From positions 124,001 to 188,000 of the forward strand of contig BQMF02000608.1 of the NCBI GenBank assembly GCA_027922465.2: 64,000 nucleotides of DNA, written 5' to 3'. This stretch comes from Turritopsis dohrnii (lineage: Eukaryota > Cnidaria > Hydrozoa > Anthoathecata > Oceaniidae). A program made the translations under genes and the position numbers. Shown here in pieces: positions 38,624 to 50,798 of this stretch; the stretch's first letter is position 1, and every line of letters begins with the position of its first letter. The notes below the pieces were generated by a model that was not told where the DNA came from, did no database searches, and worked only from the letters and a program-made list of their open reading frames with translations.

Positions 38624-41600
38624 TCATAATATAGAACACTGTGAAAGCTTCAACCTTCTCGCCGTATTATCCATACTCAATTTTGTACTTAATGTGTCCG
38701 GATGACTATGTCCAAGAACGTTCTCTTGAATCTCCAGGACCTCTTTATATAATGTCATTGCTTCATTCAACTTCCCCTCACTCTTTAATACACAAGCGAT
38801 GTTATGTTTCGTGGATAAAGTATCCGGATGACTATGTCCAAGAACGTTCTCTTCGATCTCCAGGACCTCTTTATATAACAACATTGCTTCATTCAGCTTC
38901 CCTTCAATCTTCAGTACACCAGCGATGTTGTTTTTCGTGGATAAAGTATCCGGATGACTATTTCCAAGAACTTTCTCTTGAATCTCCAGGACCTCTTTAT
39001 ATAACGACATTGCTTCATTCACCTTCCCTTCACTCTTTAATACACGAGCAATGCTTAGCTTCGTGGATAAAGTATCCGGATGACTATGTCCAAGAACGTT
39101 CTCCTCAATCTCCAGGACATTTTTATACAACAATATTGCTTCATTGTGATTTCCTTCTCTCTCTGACACACCAGCCAAGTTATATTTCGTGGATAAAGTA
39201 CCCAGGTGAGTTAAACCAAGAAAGTTCTCTTTGATTTCCAGGACCTCTTTATATAACGACATTGCCTCATTCAGCTTCCCTTCACTCTCTAATACACCAG
39301 CGATGTTATGTTTCGTGGCTAAAGTAACCGGATGACTATGTCCAAGAACGTTCTCTTCGATCTCCAGGACCTCTTTATATAACGACATTGCCTCATTCAG
39401 CTTCCCTTCACTCTCTAATACACCAGCGATGTTATGTTTCGTGGATAAAGTATCCGGATGACTATGTCCAAGAACGTTCCCTTGAATCTCCAGGACCTCT
39501 ATGTATAACATCATTGCTTCATTCAACTTTCCCTCACTCTTTAATACACGAGCAATGCTTAGCTTGGTGGATAAAGTATCCGGATGACTATGTCCAAGAA
39601 CATTCTCCTCAATCTCCAGGACATTTTTATACAACAATATTGCTTCATTGTGATTTCCTTCTCTCTCTGACACACCAGCCAAGTTATATTTCGTGGATAA
39701 TGTACCCAGGTGAGTTAGACCAAGAACGTTCTCTTTGATCTCCAGGACCTCTTTATATAATGACATTGCTTCATTCAGCTTCCCTTCACTCTCTAATACA
39801 GCAGCCATGTTATGTTTCGTGGATAAAGTACCCGGGTGAGTTAAACCAAGAGCGTTCTCTTGAATCTCCAGGACCTCTTTATATAATGACATTGCTTCAT
39901 TCAGCTTCCCTTCACTCTTCAATACACCAGCGATGTTATGTTTCGCGGATAAAGTATGCGGATGACTATGTCCAAGTACGTTCTTTGCAATCTCCAGGAC
40001 CTCTTTATATAACGTCATTGCTTCATTCAACTTCCCTTTACTCTTTAATACACAAGCGATGTTATGTTTCGTGGATAAAGTATCCGGATGACTATGTCCA
40101 AGAACGTTCTCTTCAATCTCCATGACCTCTTTATATAGCGCCATTGCTTCATTCAGCTTCCCCACACTCTTCAATACACAAGCGATGTTATGTTTCGTGG
40201 ATAAAGTATCCGGATGACTATGTCCAAGAACGTTCTCTTCGATCTCCAGGACCTCTTTATATAGTGCCTTTGCTTCATTCAGCTTCCCTTCACTCTTCAA
40301 TACACCGGCGATGTTGTTTTTCGTGGATAAAGTAGCCGGATGACTATTTCCAAGAACTTTCTCTTTAATCTCCAGGACCTCTTTATATAACGACATTGCT
40401 TCATTCAGCTTCCCTTTACTCTCTAATACACCAGCGATGTTATTTTTCGTGGCCAAACTAGCCGGGTGACTATTTCCAAGAACGTTCTCTTGAATCTCCA
40501 GGGCCTCTTCATATAACGACATTGCTTCATTCAGCTTCCCCCCACTCTCTAATACACCAGCGATGCTATTTTTCGTGGCCAAAGTAGCCGGATGACTATG
40601 ACCAAGTACGTTCTCTTGAATTCCCAGGACCTCTTTATATAACGACATTGCTTCATTCAGCTTCCCTTCACTCTTCAATACACCAGCGATGTTATGTTTC
40701 GTGGATAAGGTATCTGGATGATTATGTCCAAGAATATTGGTTTGTGTTTTGTAAACATCTTCAAAATTCAATTTAGCTTCTCCACGAAAACCATTATTCC
40801 ACTGTGCTTTTGCTAGCTCCCCTTTCACTTTGATTGTTATGGGATGTGACTTCATTTTTAATATCATGACTTGATTGCTGATTGCTTCTAGAACGATCAA
40901 AGCTTCAGATACGTTTCCCGTTAATCGCAATATCTGTGAATACTCGATTTTGATGTTTGTAGTCACCGGATTTTCTGCACCACAGTAGGTTATTGTATTT
41001 TCGTATAATTTTTGAATTTTTTCTAATGCTGATTTGTAGTTACCCTGGGATATATTTACTCTTATGAGACAAAGTTGTAACTCTCTGATATTACTCTGCA
41101 AATCCATAGTTTCTAATATTGAATCTACTTTTCTTATTGCGCCAGTGGATAATGCATGTCGAATTTTTAAAATTTTGAGTTTTAATTGACGGGAGCTGGA
41201 AAGATCGACGCAGTCAAAAATAGGATTGTTAAAAATATCATTGAGTTTAGCAAGGTTTTGCTGACTGTCCAATAAGGAAATACCATATAAATTTAGTAAC
41301 TTGGCTTGGATATCTTCCTCCATTTTTTTCGTATCATCTTGATTAGTAAGTGTTTCGAGAATCTGGTGGCAGTCCTTGTAGTTCCCATTTTTGTGGAAAG
41401 ATTTTGCTATCAAATAGTCCAAATGAACCAATTCTTTGGATGAGAATGCTACAATTCTTTTAAATCCACGCAATAGGTCAACCGCACTTCTGTACTGACC
41501 ACGATTGAATAACGCCAACACTGAGTTTTTCACTACACTTAAGATCTCGTCGTCGGTTTTTATCGCTATAGAATTTGTTGTGAAGCATTGGTAAATATGA

Positions 41601-44600
41601 TTAAGCCAGAAATCTCCAAAGTTGAAATGTTTCCTGTTTTGACTTTCTGTCACGAATTGTTTGCAAATGTTTAACACATCTCTCGTCGCTTTTTCCTTCT
41701 CTTCTGTTGACATCAGGTTAGTTATATTCATTTGCAGCAATGAATGAATTGACATCAGATTATCTTCATCGGTTTGTATCAATGAATATGATGTCAAAGT
41801 GGATAATGCGTCCAGTAATGGCTTTGTTCCAACATCAGGTAGCTTTTTTAGAAAATCCCTATGAACCGATTTCCCGTCTATTAGTGCCATCATGTTAATT
41901 ATGCGAACAGCCGTTTTATCTGCTCTTATTTCATTGAGAGCCATCATAGAAGATGTATATATGGACTTGTTTGTATTAATGTCAAAGTTGGAGCTTTCCT
42001 TCAACATTTCGTTACGATATTCGTTAAAGAGATTTAGGTACTCAGCTGTAGAGCATTTTGTGATTTTGATGTAGGACAGTGCAATCTGGATACCCAATGG
42101 CAGATTTTCGGTGAGTTCAGCTAACTTTTCAATGGATACTAATTCTTCTTTTTTAAGTTCACACTGCAAGATTTGAAGAGTGGCATCTTTAGCTAGAGGA
42201 AGTACATTTAGCAATTCAAAGTTATTCCCCCAGTTTATGAACTGGCTCGTTATCAGCACATCTCCCTTGTAATCTTTCGTTTGAGGAAGAAAGTTTTGTA
42301 TTTCTGCCAAGTTCTTCGCATTGTCAAAGATTATTAGATGTTTCTTGTCAGAAAGGAATTCGTATACGCGTTTGACAGTGATCTTTAAGTCGATGGTAAT
42401 GCCGCTTATGTCCACGCAAGATAGGCCAATGTCTTGGGCAATGTCGAAAAAACATTTCTCAATTGTGTTTTCATTTTCGGCATTTAAGAAAATAAGGTTT
42501 CCATCATAATAAACTTTATACTTCTCAGAGTAAACACGAGCTAACTCAGATTTCCCAACACCGGGAAATCCGAAAAGTACCACCTTACTACTGTCTCCTG
42601 TTGTGAATTTCTGATGGATCTGGATAATTTCATCATCTCTGCCTGAGAAATTATAAATTGCGTTCTTTAAGCCATACTCGATCTTTATGAGGTCATTGTA
42701 AATGGGACGGTTGAGAATTCGATCGATATCATTTTTTTGGCAACCCAGCCCAAGTAAACAACTGGAGAATTTTTGGATATTGTCTTGGAAGTCGATTTCG
42801 TCCATGTTAAGACCACGATGGCTTTGCTCATTACGAAGTTTTCGCAGCTTGTCTATTAATTTTTCATGGTGGTTCGTAAGATTGCAGCAGTTGCGAAGAA
42901 CGATAATGATCAAACTGACATCCAAATTTGAAGAATCCGTCTCCTTATTGAGTGGATACAAATGGCTCCACTGGTCAGTGCCAATTATTTTTTTCTTACG
43001 AAGATCTTTAAATTTCACTGAGAAACTGTCCAGGAACATGTAAAATTTTTTAGGATCTTTGGGGACTCTGTATGTTATATGAAGCAGTTCAAGCAAGGTC
43101 TTCAAACCGTAGTGCTTCAGTAAATCCAATCTGATATGTCTCTTTTGTTGTTCATCGAATGAGTTTTTTATCTAAAGAAAATGTACTGAAAACTTGAAAG
43201 CTGCACGACAGCCTCGAACACATGTGAAATGTCAAGCGACTGTGACGTTTGACATATGAAATGAAATACTGTTTAATTTCATGATATCTGTTAGTAAGGA
43301 TTGGTTTTTGATTGTCTTTGATAGTTATTTGCTTATATGCCTAACCCAAAGTATTTTTAATGTTATATATATTGCTAGGTATTAAAATTACGTTTGACCG
43401 ATGTTCTTTTTTTTCTTTTGTAAACCTGTATATAAATTTTATTGCATTATATTCTACTATAGTTTTATCTGAGTTACTAAAAGCAATTGTTCTGTTGAAT
43501 TACATTGTTTCCTTTGATTTTATGGTGCAAAGGATAGAAAACTTTGTCAAAGATGATAATGTTTAATTATGACGAAATTGCCTTACTTATTGATGCAGTT
43601 GAGCTGTTCTGAAAAACCAAAACTATTTAGTTGTTTAAGGGGAAGTCGCATTTAGGGCTCGCAATTAGTTATTAGCTATCTCCATACCAATTTCTCTGTG
43701 ACTTTTTAACTCCTCAGCAAGAAATCTAAGTGAAACCTAATCATTGAACATATTCATTTCATAATAAGTTTAAAAAAAGCTCTTTTGTTTTATTGAATTT
43801 AATTCCACCCTGATTAGTCAGGACATCATTTTTATCTGAGTTTAACAGATTGATGGTAGTTAATGCCATTGTAATTATTTAGCGAAATGATGCATTTTTC
43901 TTGTGGTTGTCAATGTACAAAGTAACTGATAAAACATTGGGAAAACAAAGTCGCGTTTTTGCGAATCTTGATACTGATAAAAAGAATTTGAAAGGCGTAT
44001 GGTAAGATCAAATTAATCTCAAATGACAAATGACAGTATCTAATACAACAATATTAACTGCATTTTTTAAAGGTTTAGCAATCAAAATTCAATCGCTTTG
44101 CACAACTTTGCCAATGCAGTCTTTTTCATTTTTCAGCTCATGTTTTTCTATGGACTGAAAGTGAAAGTGCTGTGAAAAGGGAGGTATCAGAGTTGACGGC
44201 CGACATAAAACAAACGCAGGAAAATTCTCCTTTCATTTTGAAATCTCCAAAAATGTACAACTAAAACGTGTTTATTATCGAAAAAAAAGAATAAGGAATA
44301 ACGGAGTCATCATAGCTTGGTGAATGGGTGGCTTTTTTCGTAAGATTTGATCATAGCTTTGCTGATAAGTGCGGACGTCCAGACATTTTTTTTATATGTC
44401 TGTCGTTTAGATTTTTAGAATTTTATTTTAGAATGGCTCTTAACTGGACAGTAACTGGAGTTTACTTTCGATATAAAAACAATATATCATCTCTGTGTTG
44501 ATCTCGCTTTGATTTTTTGATCAGAATTTATAAATGAGAAGACTTGAAATCGATATGTTTTAATTGCACTTTTAGCAACTCCTCGATGCGAAAAATCCTT

Positions 44601-45247
44601 GAGACTCTCAAGTTATAAAAAGACGACCGGATTGTCGAAAGATTTCGCTTATGTTTTTAAGAATAGCGTCCCTACAAATAACACCCATTGTAAATACATA
44701 CATGGAAGGTTCATGGGGTTGCGGAGGGGAATTTATAATAAACCCGTTCTGCATAATATCCTACGTATTTCCGTACTCTTGCGTGACCTACCTGTTTTTT
44801 AGGCTACGTTACACAACTGATGTCATTTTATGTTACACAGATAGACAGATAGAATGCCGCCGAAATTCGCTAAGCGAAATCTAATAAATAACTTTCGATT
44901 AATAATTTTGATGAATTTTTGGTTAAAAATTGTTTTTCTTCAAAAATTTGATTTATTTTCAGAATACCGGCCTTACACTTCCTTTAAAATTCGATGAATT
45001 GAAAACCACACAAATGAAGCGCACACGCAAACGCAATTCTGCGTTTCTACGAAAATTTCTTATAAGTCACGAACCGCTTCTCTGTTATTGTTGGCGAACA
45101 CAAAAAAGTACCTGAATGGTTGGGTATATAAACTCAACTTGTAAAGACCAATAAGACCAAAGTTTTCAAGATATCTTTTTTACTACACTTACATAAAAAA
45201 ATAGTCAACATTGTACTTACTGTCGGTATTGATGTTTGGCTCGCCAT
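38624..45247 (-). CDS. HEPN / NB-ARC / TPR-repeat STAND protein (putative innate-immune sensor)
   Basis: The model joins exon 1 (45247-45221, MASQTSIPT, GTAAGT donor) to exon 2 (43171-38624, after a TTTTCTTTAG acceptor), both phase 0, giving 1524 residues. Residues about 24-160 match the DZIP3-like HEPN domain: DQWSHLYP, then LIIIVLRNCCNLT, and the HEPN signature RNEQSH (122-127). The NB-ARC NTPase follows: P-loop GFPGVGKS (210-217), Walker B HLIIFDN (287-293), sensor-like VLITSQ (314-319) and NLPLG (365-369, the GLPL position). A helical region leads into TPRs at 824-1524. There is no transmembrane segment or signal peptide, so a cytosolic location is likely. HEPN domains are often RNA-binding or RNA-cleaving; NB-ARC/TPR proteins act as oligomerising sensors in plants, fungi, bacteria and animals. 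An immune role is inferred from this architecture. The large exon has no ATG before residue 54, and its first open codon run stops just beyond the acceptor, which is why an upstream exon is needed. Domain calls are firm; exon 1 is probable. Confidence 0.85.
38627..40729 (-). repeat. Array of 126-bp units encoding 42-residue TPRs
   Basis: Sixteen complete 42-codon units plus a 29-codon partial unit form the 3' end of the STAND gene. The unit reads GHSHPDTLSTKHNIA, then VLKSEGKLNEA and LYKEVLEI, a kinesin-light-chain-type TPR. Units differ at only a few positions. Units 8-10 and 12-14 share rare variants (GLTHLGTLSTKYNLAGV, EGNHNEAILLYKN), showing duplication of a multi-unit block. Confidence 0.95.
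43172..45220 (-). other. Predicted intron 1 of the STAND gene
   Basis: About 2 kb without another recognised exon. Bases 43690-43825 are an inverted copy of 47755-47890, sharing TTCATTTCATAATAAGTT and CCACCCTGATTAGT. Confidence 0.5.
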
Positions 45248-45923
45248 TTTTCATGTGCAACCAGAGAATATAACAGTTAGTGTCGTTCGTACCTTGCGTG
45301 AACGAAAATCAAAGATAACTTGACGGAAATATAACGAAAACGCTATGTCAGTACTTATGAGCGGAATATGTAAATAATGCTGTAGGGAGATTTGAGCATG
45401 TTGAGAAGAGTCTGTACCTGATCATGCACATTTTAAACCGAAAGTCATCGTTTGCTTGAATTCAAAATGACAAAATTCATGAATTCAAAATTCAACAGCT
45501 TTCTCAAAAAAAAAAAAAAAAAAAACCCGAAAAAACTTACTTTTATTATTTAGTTTCGTTTTCGAAAAGATAAAATTCGATCGATCCTTGCTGCTAAAAC
45601 GCTGTGTTGTTTATTTAGTAATTTTTGTAGGAAATGTAAAACAGTCATGCTTAGTTGTATATGACTATAGTTAAAGCTATGTTCTCACGAGAGTAGATAT
45701 GGAACATTAAAATGACGAGCTTGGTAACAAACAACATTCCAAAGCAAGCAATTTTTATATCTTATGGTTGAGTGTTTCTCAATCACAAATATCCAAAATG
45801 TTTCTTCTATCGATGATGGAAAGTAACAATCCTCAATTTTCAATCGTACAATGCGTAAAAAATGCCCTCGTGTAAGACAGCTTAATCAAAACTTAATCAA
45901 AATTATCATATGCCAAGATTTAA
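45248..45923. other. Upstream flank of the STAND gene
   Basis: AT-rich DNA with a 20-base poly-A run at about 45508-45527. No clear promoter element or gene was found. Confidence 0.4.
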
Positions 45924-46120
45924 GGGGGTTTACACGTATAGATTCTTGAAAAAATGTTTCCTTTAAGGAGGTGTTTTTAGGCTTTAAATTTAAATTGTAC
46001 ATTAAAAAGTCAACGCGGTCATAAATAACAAAATGGCTTGATACGCTGAAACTTGACTTTTTGGTGTACAATTTCAAGTTTAATCAAATGTTTTTAAAGA
46101 ATCTTTACGTGTAAACCCCC
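45924..46120. mobile_element. Palindromic MITE with GGGGGTTTACACGTA ends
   Basis: GGGGGTTTACACGTA on the left and TTACGTGTAAACCCCC on the right are inverted, and pairing continues inward through AGATTCTT and AAAAAGTCAA blocks. Flanks AGATTTAA and AGATTTTC match at six of eight positions, a possible 8-bp target duplication. Confidence 0.7.
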
Positions 46121-46629
46121 AGATTTTCTTCAGCGAATGCATAATCATTTTTTACCCTGTCTACATTACTTTGAAATCTTTTATTTTTCAGAGCATTTCA
46201 TTTGTTTACCCATTAATGACCTTTCAGACTCAATAATTCAAATTGTCGATCGAAAACGAGGCAACCAATCACGATTCCGCTGAAACAGTGTATAAAGTAA
46301 AAATATATATTATGTGAATCCATGGTGTCGTCTCGACAACATACAATTCATCAAAACTACAAGGGAAAAATTCCTTAGTTCGGGTTAATGAGCTAAAACT
46401 AACGTAATGGCTTTTTCTATCGATTGTTTTTATAAAGAAGTTAGATCTCAAAATCTCAGTAAACAACTTCAAAAAATGATTTCACGTGGTGAATTAAATT
46501 TTTTTGATAATGACTTAAAAGTTTCCTCAATTCCATCTACCATAGGCCAATATCGAACTCAGTGTTCCTGGCTTTTTTGAGAGACGGTGCATATATAACA
46601 AGATTCACAAATATGCGACTACATATTTT
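46121..46629. other. No feature recognised
   Basis: AT-rich spacer between two transposable elements. Short open frames only. Confidence 0.4.
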
Positions 46630-47643
46630 CAGGCCCGGCGGAAGCATTTTAAAAGTTGAGGCCATTGTGGTTGGGTAACGAAGAAAATTTTAAACTTTTA
46701 AGCCTTTGAAACAGCTATCAGTTTTTGGCGGAAAATAATATTTCCCAAAGTGACTATTATGTTGTTTGGTTAGATCTTATTACATAAACGAATGCTGTCA
46801 ACACAATGTTTTCTATGACAACGAATTTTCGGGCGAATTATCTAAAGTCATAACTTTTTCGCAATACAAGTGAATAACCATTGTTTACCAGATTTCTACA
46901 GTGTGTTGTTAACACAAAACGATGAAAGTCAAAACATGAAACGCTATAATCTTTTAAAGATATTTGCGTCGATTTGGATTTAACAAGAATCTGTGTTATT
47001 TTGAAATCTGTCCCTTGAAATTGCCCATACATGGAAAGACGGTGTTGAGAACCACTTGCAAAGTCATTGGCTATATCAACGATGAACGTGTAAAACCATA
47101 ACATGATTCAGACGTTTTTGAGTCATGTTAGTTTGGAGGTACATTTTTGCAATGATCGTTCACTTGTAGCATTTTCTGCTGAACAATAGAATAGAAGCGT
47201 TCTGTTACCAACTTAAAGATTTCATTTTTCAATTCGGGAATATCTTTTTTCAAACGCTTGCAACTGCGGTTTCAATAAAAAAATTGGTTTTGTAAAAGAA
47301 GAAAAAGAAAAAATATGACAAAAAAGAAACAAAAATGAATCCATGGTTAGATTTTTTTTCCCGATTTTTCTTCCGATTCTGTTTTCAATAAATAAACAAA
47401 TAAGCAAAAAGCTATCTACAATTATGTTCATCAATCAATCGATCTATCCCCCACACTAATCTATCCCCCCCCGCCCCCGCCCCCCACTCCCCACACAATC
47501 AATGTTGTTTCATCAGTTTTTTCCATCCAACATTGATTTGTGGGGGGAGGGGGACACTATACAATGTCTGGCAGCACAAAACTAGGAGCAACTGCAGCTT
47601 TGGCCACAATTTCTCAGTGGTCGTAGTGCTTCCGCCGGCCCTG
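46630..47643. mobile_element. hAT-like element with CAGGCCCGGCGGAAGCA end
   Basis: The right end TGCTTCCGCCGGCCCTG is the inverted complement of the left end with one or two mismatches, and GGCCATTGTGG / CCACAATTT-type blocks continue the symmetry. No target duplication is visible. Near the right end, a C-rich tract (about 47465-47500) pairs with a G-rich tract at 47538-47553 through the arms ACAATCAATGTTG and CAACATTGATTTGT. Confidence 0.6.
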
Positions 47644-47754
47644 CCCCAAAGTTGCAAACATTTTTATTGTGTGAACATTGATAACTAAAGAAAAATGTAC
47701 CATTTACTAATTACAACGGTATAACTAATATCAAACTGATGCTCAGAAAAAGCG

Positions 47755-47890
47755 CTATCCATACTAATCAGGGTGGATTTGAACTAAATACCACAAAAAA
47801 TATCATTTTGAACTTATTATGAAATGAAGACGTTCATGGTCAAATCATAAAATTTCTACCACAAATTTTGCCAAAGAGTTACAAAGTCAC
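47755..47890. repeat. Inverted partner of 43690-43825
   Basis: ACTAATCAGGGTGGATTTGAA and AACTTATTATGAAATGAA are complementary to motifs in intron 1 of the STAND gene. The pair brackets about 4 kb containing that gene's first exon. Confidence 0.5.
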
Positions 47891-48301
47891 TACACCTTTT
47901 TTTATTCATAACCATAACGGATATAAGCAAAAATTCAAGCATATACTAAGCATACCTTTGACCCTGAAAAAATTGTGTAAGCATAAACAATGGCAAAAAA
48001 AATTGGGATATGAAACCTCTTCATAGCAAAGGAAGGATCTCCTGTGATATAAAAAGTGTAAGATTGAAGACATTGCAATGGTCGTTTGCTTGGAAAGTAA
48101 TAACAAGCATAAAGGTTGAAACTCAATTACGGCTATTAGGTGTAGATAGACAAAGGATGTACATAAGCATGGATTAGGGCTCCATTCTCAAACTCTTTGA
48201 GCATAACTGAGGATGAGCTTAATTTACCTGATGCTTATAGAAAAAAAGGTTTATTATTTCCCCTTAAAGAACTAAATAGTGTTTTTTGCAGAACACATCA
48301 A

Positions 48302-48500
48302 TAACCATTAAAAATTTAATTATATTTTTCCAAGACATTGTCCTTATTTTTTTCAAAACCACTTTTTCATTTTTCACAAAAATATACCATCCGAAAGAAC
48401 TTCAAAATGGCTTTTCATCGATGTAAAAACTATTTTCAAATTCGGTGTACTCATTTTAAAGAAAAGCTTTAAAATTTCCTTTTCCAACATTAAGAAACAC
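48302..48500. repeat. Dispersed repeat, direct copy of 53212-53415
   Basis: Both segments share ACCATTAAAAATTTAATTA, then CCACTTTTTCATTTTTCAC and ATCCGAAAGAACTT, with about 85% similarity by eye, and end near CACTGTAT. Confidence 0.65.
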
Positions 48501-48547
48501 ACTGTATAAGCAAATAATTATCATAAAAGCAAACAAAAAGCAATCTA

Positions 48548-48894
48548 CAGTGTGTCCACCAGAAAGTGTGTACCTTTTTTAAATCATAAATAACTTTATT
48601 AATTTTCAACAATACAATGCGGTTTTTATACCGTTGGAAGGAGGATTTTTTGAGCTTTCCAAAAATATAAGTTGTTATTTATAAAAATTTTTATTTTAAA
48701 GAATATTATGTATTTTTTGTTTGGATACGGTTGTTAATTTTGTAATGATCAATAAAACAGACTTTTAACGAGCAATTAGCTTCTTGTTTCGTTGAAACAA
48801 CCGCAGTTGGTGGTGTTGTGCTAATTTTGTCACGAAATTTTTTCAAAAGGCACAAACTGTTTAGTTAGGTACCCACTTTCTGGTGGACACACTG
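48548..48894. mobile_element. 347-bp mariner-like MITE (short form)
   Basis: Ends CAGTGTGTCCACCAGAAAGT and ACTTTCTGGTGGACACACTG with TA on both sides. The interior matches, in opposite orientation, the right part of the longer element at 61957-62865. Confidence 0.85.
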
Positions 48895-49133
48895 TACAGC
48901 GTGTCATTAAACAAATTATCATCAAACTTTCAATGTGAATAATTTTTATTTGTTTTTGTAAATAACTTGATTTTTATATCACTCGGTAGGAGATTTTCTT
49001 TATTTTTCAAAAATTAAAGTTTTGGAAAGTGGAAATAAACAAGGAAGAAGAATTATCAATTTTTATCAACGATTCGCACTGTTAAAAATTCCATTAACAC
49101 CATACTAACGACGAAGCTTAATTACATCGCTCT

Positions 49134-49625
49134 TCTATATATTAATAGCCGATTCTCTGTCTGTTTGTTTGTTTGTAAGTCACGCAAAATGGTAGATGTG
49201 AACTGCGAAAGAAATCAGGGAGTCAGCAATGTAAGATCACACATAAATTATTTCTCTTCTTGTGCGCGACGTCAGTGTGAAACCATTGTATTGAGACCCT
49301 AATCGAATGCGACGTTTAGGGAAAATTATCTCGATAACCAATAGGGATAACTGACGTTTTTTGGGGTCCGCGATACAGGCGATGGGGTGATGAAAAATTT
49401 GGGTCTAATTTTTTTGGGGAGGGGTCTGTGACGTCATCAAAATCTTTTAACAATGATATCTCTGTAACGGTTGATCGTAGCGGAACGATCCCATACATTT
49501 TTTTGATCAGTTTTTCGAGTTCTACAACATTGAAACACTTTCGGTTGCCAATTCCTTAATTTTATTTTTCGTGAAGTCAACGCATGCTGAACATGGGCGG
49601 CAAACGAGGCCGCCTTGACGGCTAG
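49134..49625 (+). mobile_element. Helitron-like element 1 of a tandem pair
   Basis: It starts TCTATATATTAATAGCCG and ends GACGGCTAG. Just before the CTAG terminus lies a hairpin with stem GGGCGGC / GCCGCCT and loop AAACGAG. A 5' TC, a 3' CTRR with an upstream hairpin and no terminal inverted repeats are Helitron hallmarks. No Rep/helicase is encoded. The next element begins at the following base. Confidence 0.65.
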
Positions 49626-50798
49626 TCTATATATTAATAGCCGATTCTCCGCCTGTCTGTCTGTTTGTTTGTTTGTTTGTTTGTAAGTCACGCAAAATGG
49701 TAGGTTGAGTTGTGAGCGAAATTATTTCTTTTTTTTGTGTGCGATGTGAGTTCGAAGCAAATACATTGCAACCCCAATCGAACGTGACTTTTTTTGGCTG
49801 ATGAACTAATAGGAATAACGGTTTGTTTTTATTATTATTGTTAGTTTTATATTCGACGTTGACTTGGCTTTGAAAACAATATATCAACTAAATACAAAGA
49901 AACTAACTGATTAAACGTTTTGGACATAAAGCAGCAGTGGCAGAACGTGGCAGCATGTGCGGTTTACCAGTGTATCCTAACGCTTGCCTGACTGTCTGAG
50001 ACGGGTATCATGAAATAAAATATTTTTTTGCTTTTCTTTTAATAATTTAATTTCTTTTTTTAATTGTTATGCGCTTCAGATCGAACGTTTTTTTATTCAC
50101 TTTATTCATTTAGCACGTGCCTTTTTTTCTCTCCTCCCGTGTGATCTTTTTGAGAAGAAAAACCATTTCCCCCTAACGCTCGATAGCACCCATGCACGCT
50201 TTTTTTTTTATAAGAATGGTGTAAATCCATTTCATCATGGATATTCTTAACTTTTTGGTCGAAATCATCATATAATATTCTTAACATATTCTTAAGGTTA
50301 ATTTTTAGATTTTACCAGTCATAGTCTCAAAATCATCGAAAAGTAATGTAAAAACAGAAGACTTTCTTATGTGTATGCATAAAAAACAAAAGCTAAATCA
50401 GCTAAATCAGCTCGAGAAGGCTTTAGATGCATTTGAAAATATATTCATAAAAAAAAAAAAAAAAAAATGAAAATTTTCATGATGGCAATATTCTTACGAT
50501 ATTCTTAATTTTTTGGCCATTTTCATCATGGACATTCTTATAAAGTGTATTCTTATAAAAAAAAAAGCGTGTGTTAGAGCGCGTAACTTTTTTAAAACAA
50601 AAGGTAATAAAAAGTTGAAGTTTTCTCTCTCTATTGTTACACTGATAAAAGATTGGTTTTACGAGAGGTTGTGACTTCGAATCTGCTTTTGGTTGAACAC
50701 AAGTTGTACGAGCCGTTTTTAGGAAATTTGACATTTATTGATACAGTGATAAGGAGCACGTGGACATAGGCGGCGAGCGACGCTGCCTTGGCGGCTAG
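49626..50798 (+). mobile_element. Helitron-like element 2 of a tandem pair
   Basis: It starts with the same TCTATATATTAATAGCCG and ends GGCGGCTAG followed by T. The 3' hairpin is AGGCGGCG / CGCTGCCT with loop AGCGA. TTTG repeats lie at 49662-49684 and a poly-A run at about 50450-50467. It is non-autonomous and its interior differs from element 1. Confidence 0.65.

Noticed and set aside
38641..40335. Chain of plus-strand open frames opposite the TPR array (e.g. 38641-39234)
   Set aside because: They are periodic mirror images of the 126-bp repeat on the other strand and have no independent coding signature.
38627..40729. CRISPR-like regular repeats
   Set aside because: The repeats are contiguous 126-bp coding units without spacers in an animal gene.
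43127..43129. TTG as the start codon of the 1501-codon frame
   Set aside because: Non-ATG initiation is unlikely in an animal gene when a strong splice acceptor and a phase-matched ATG exon exist.
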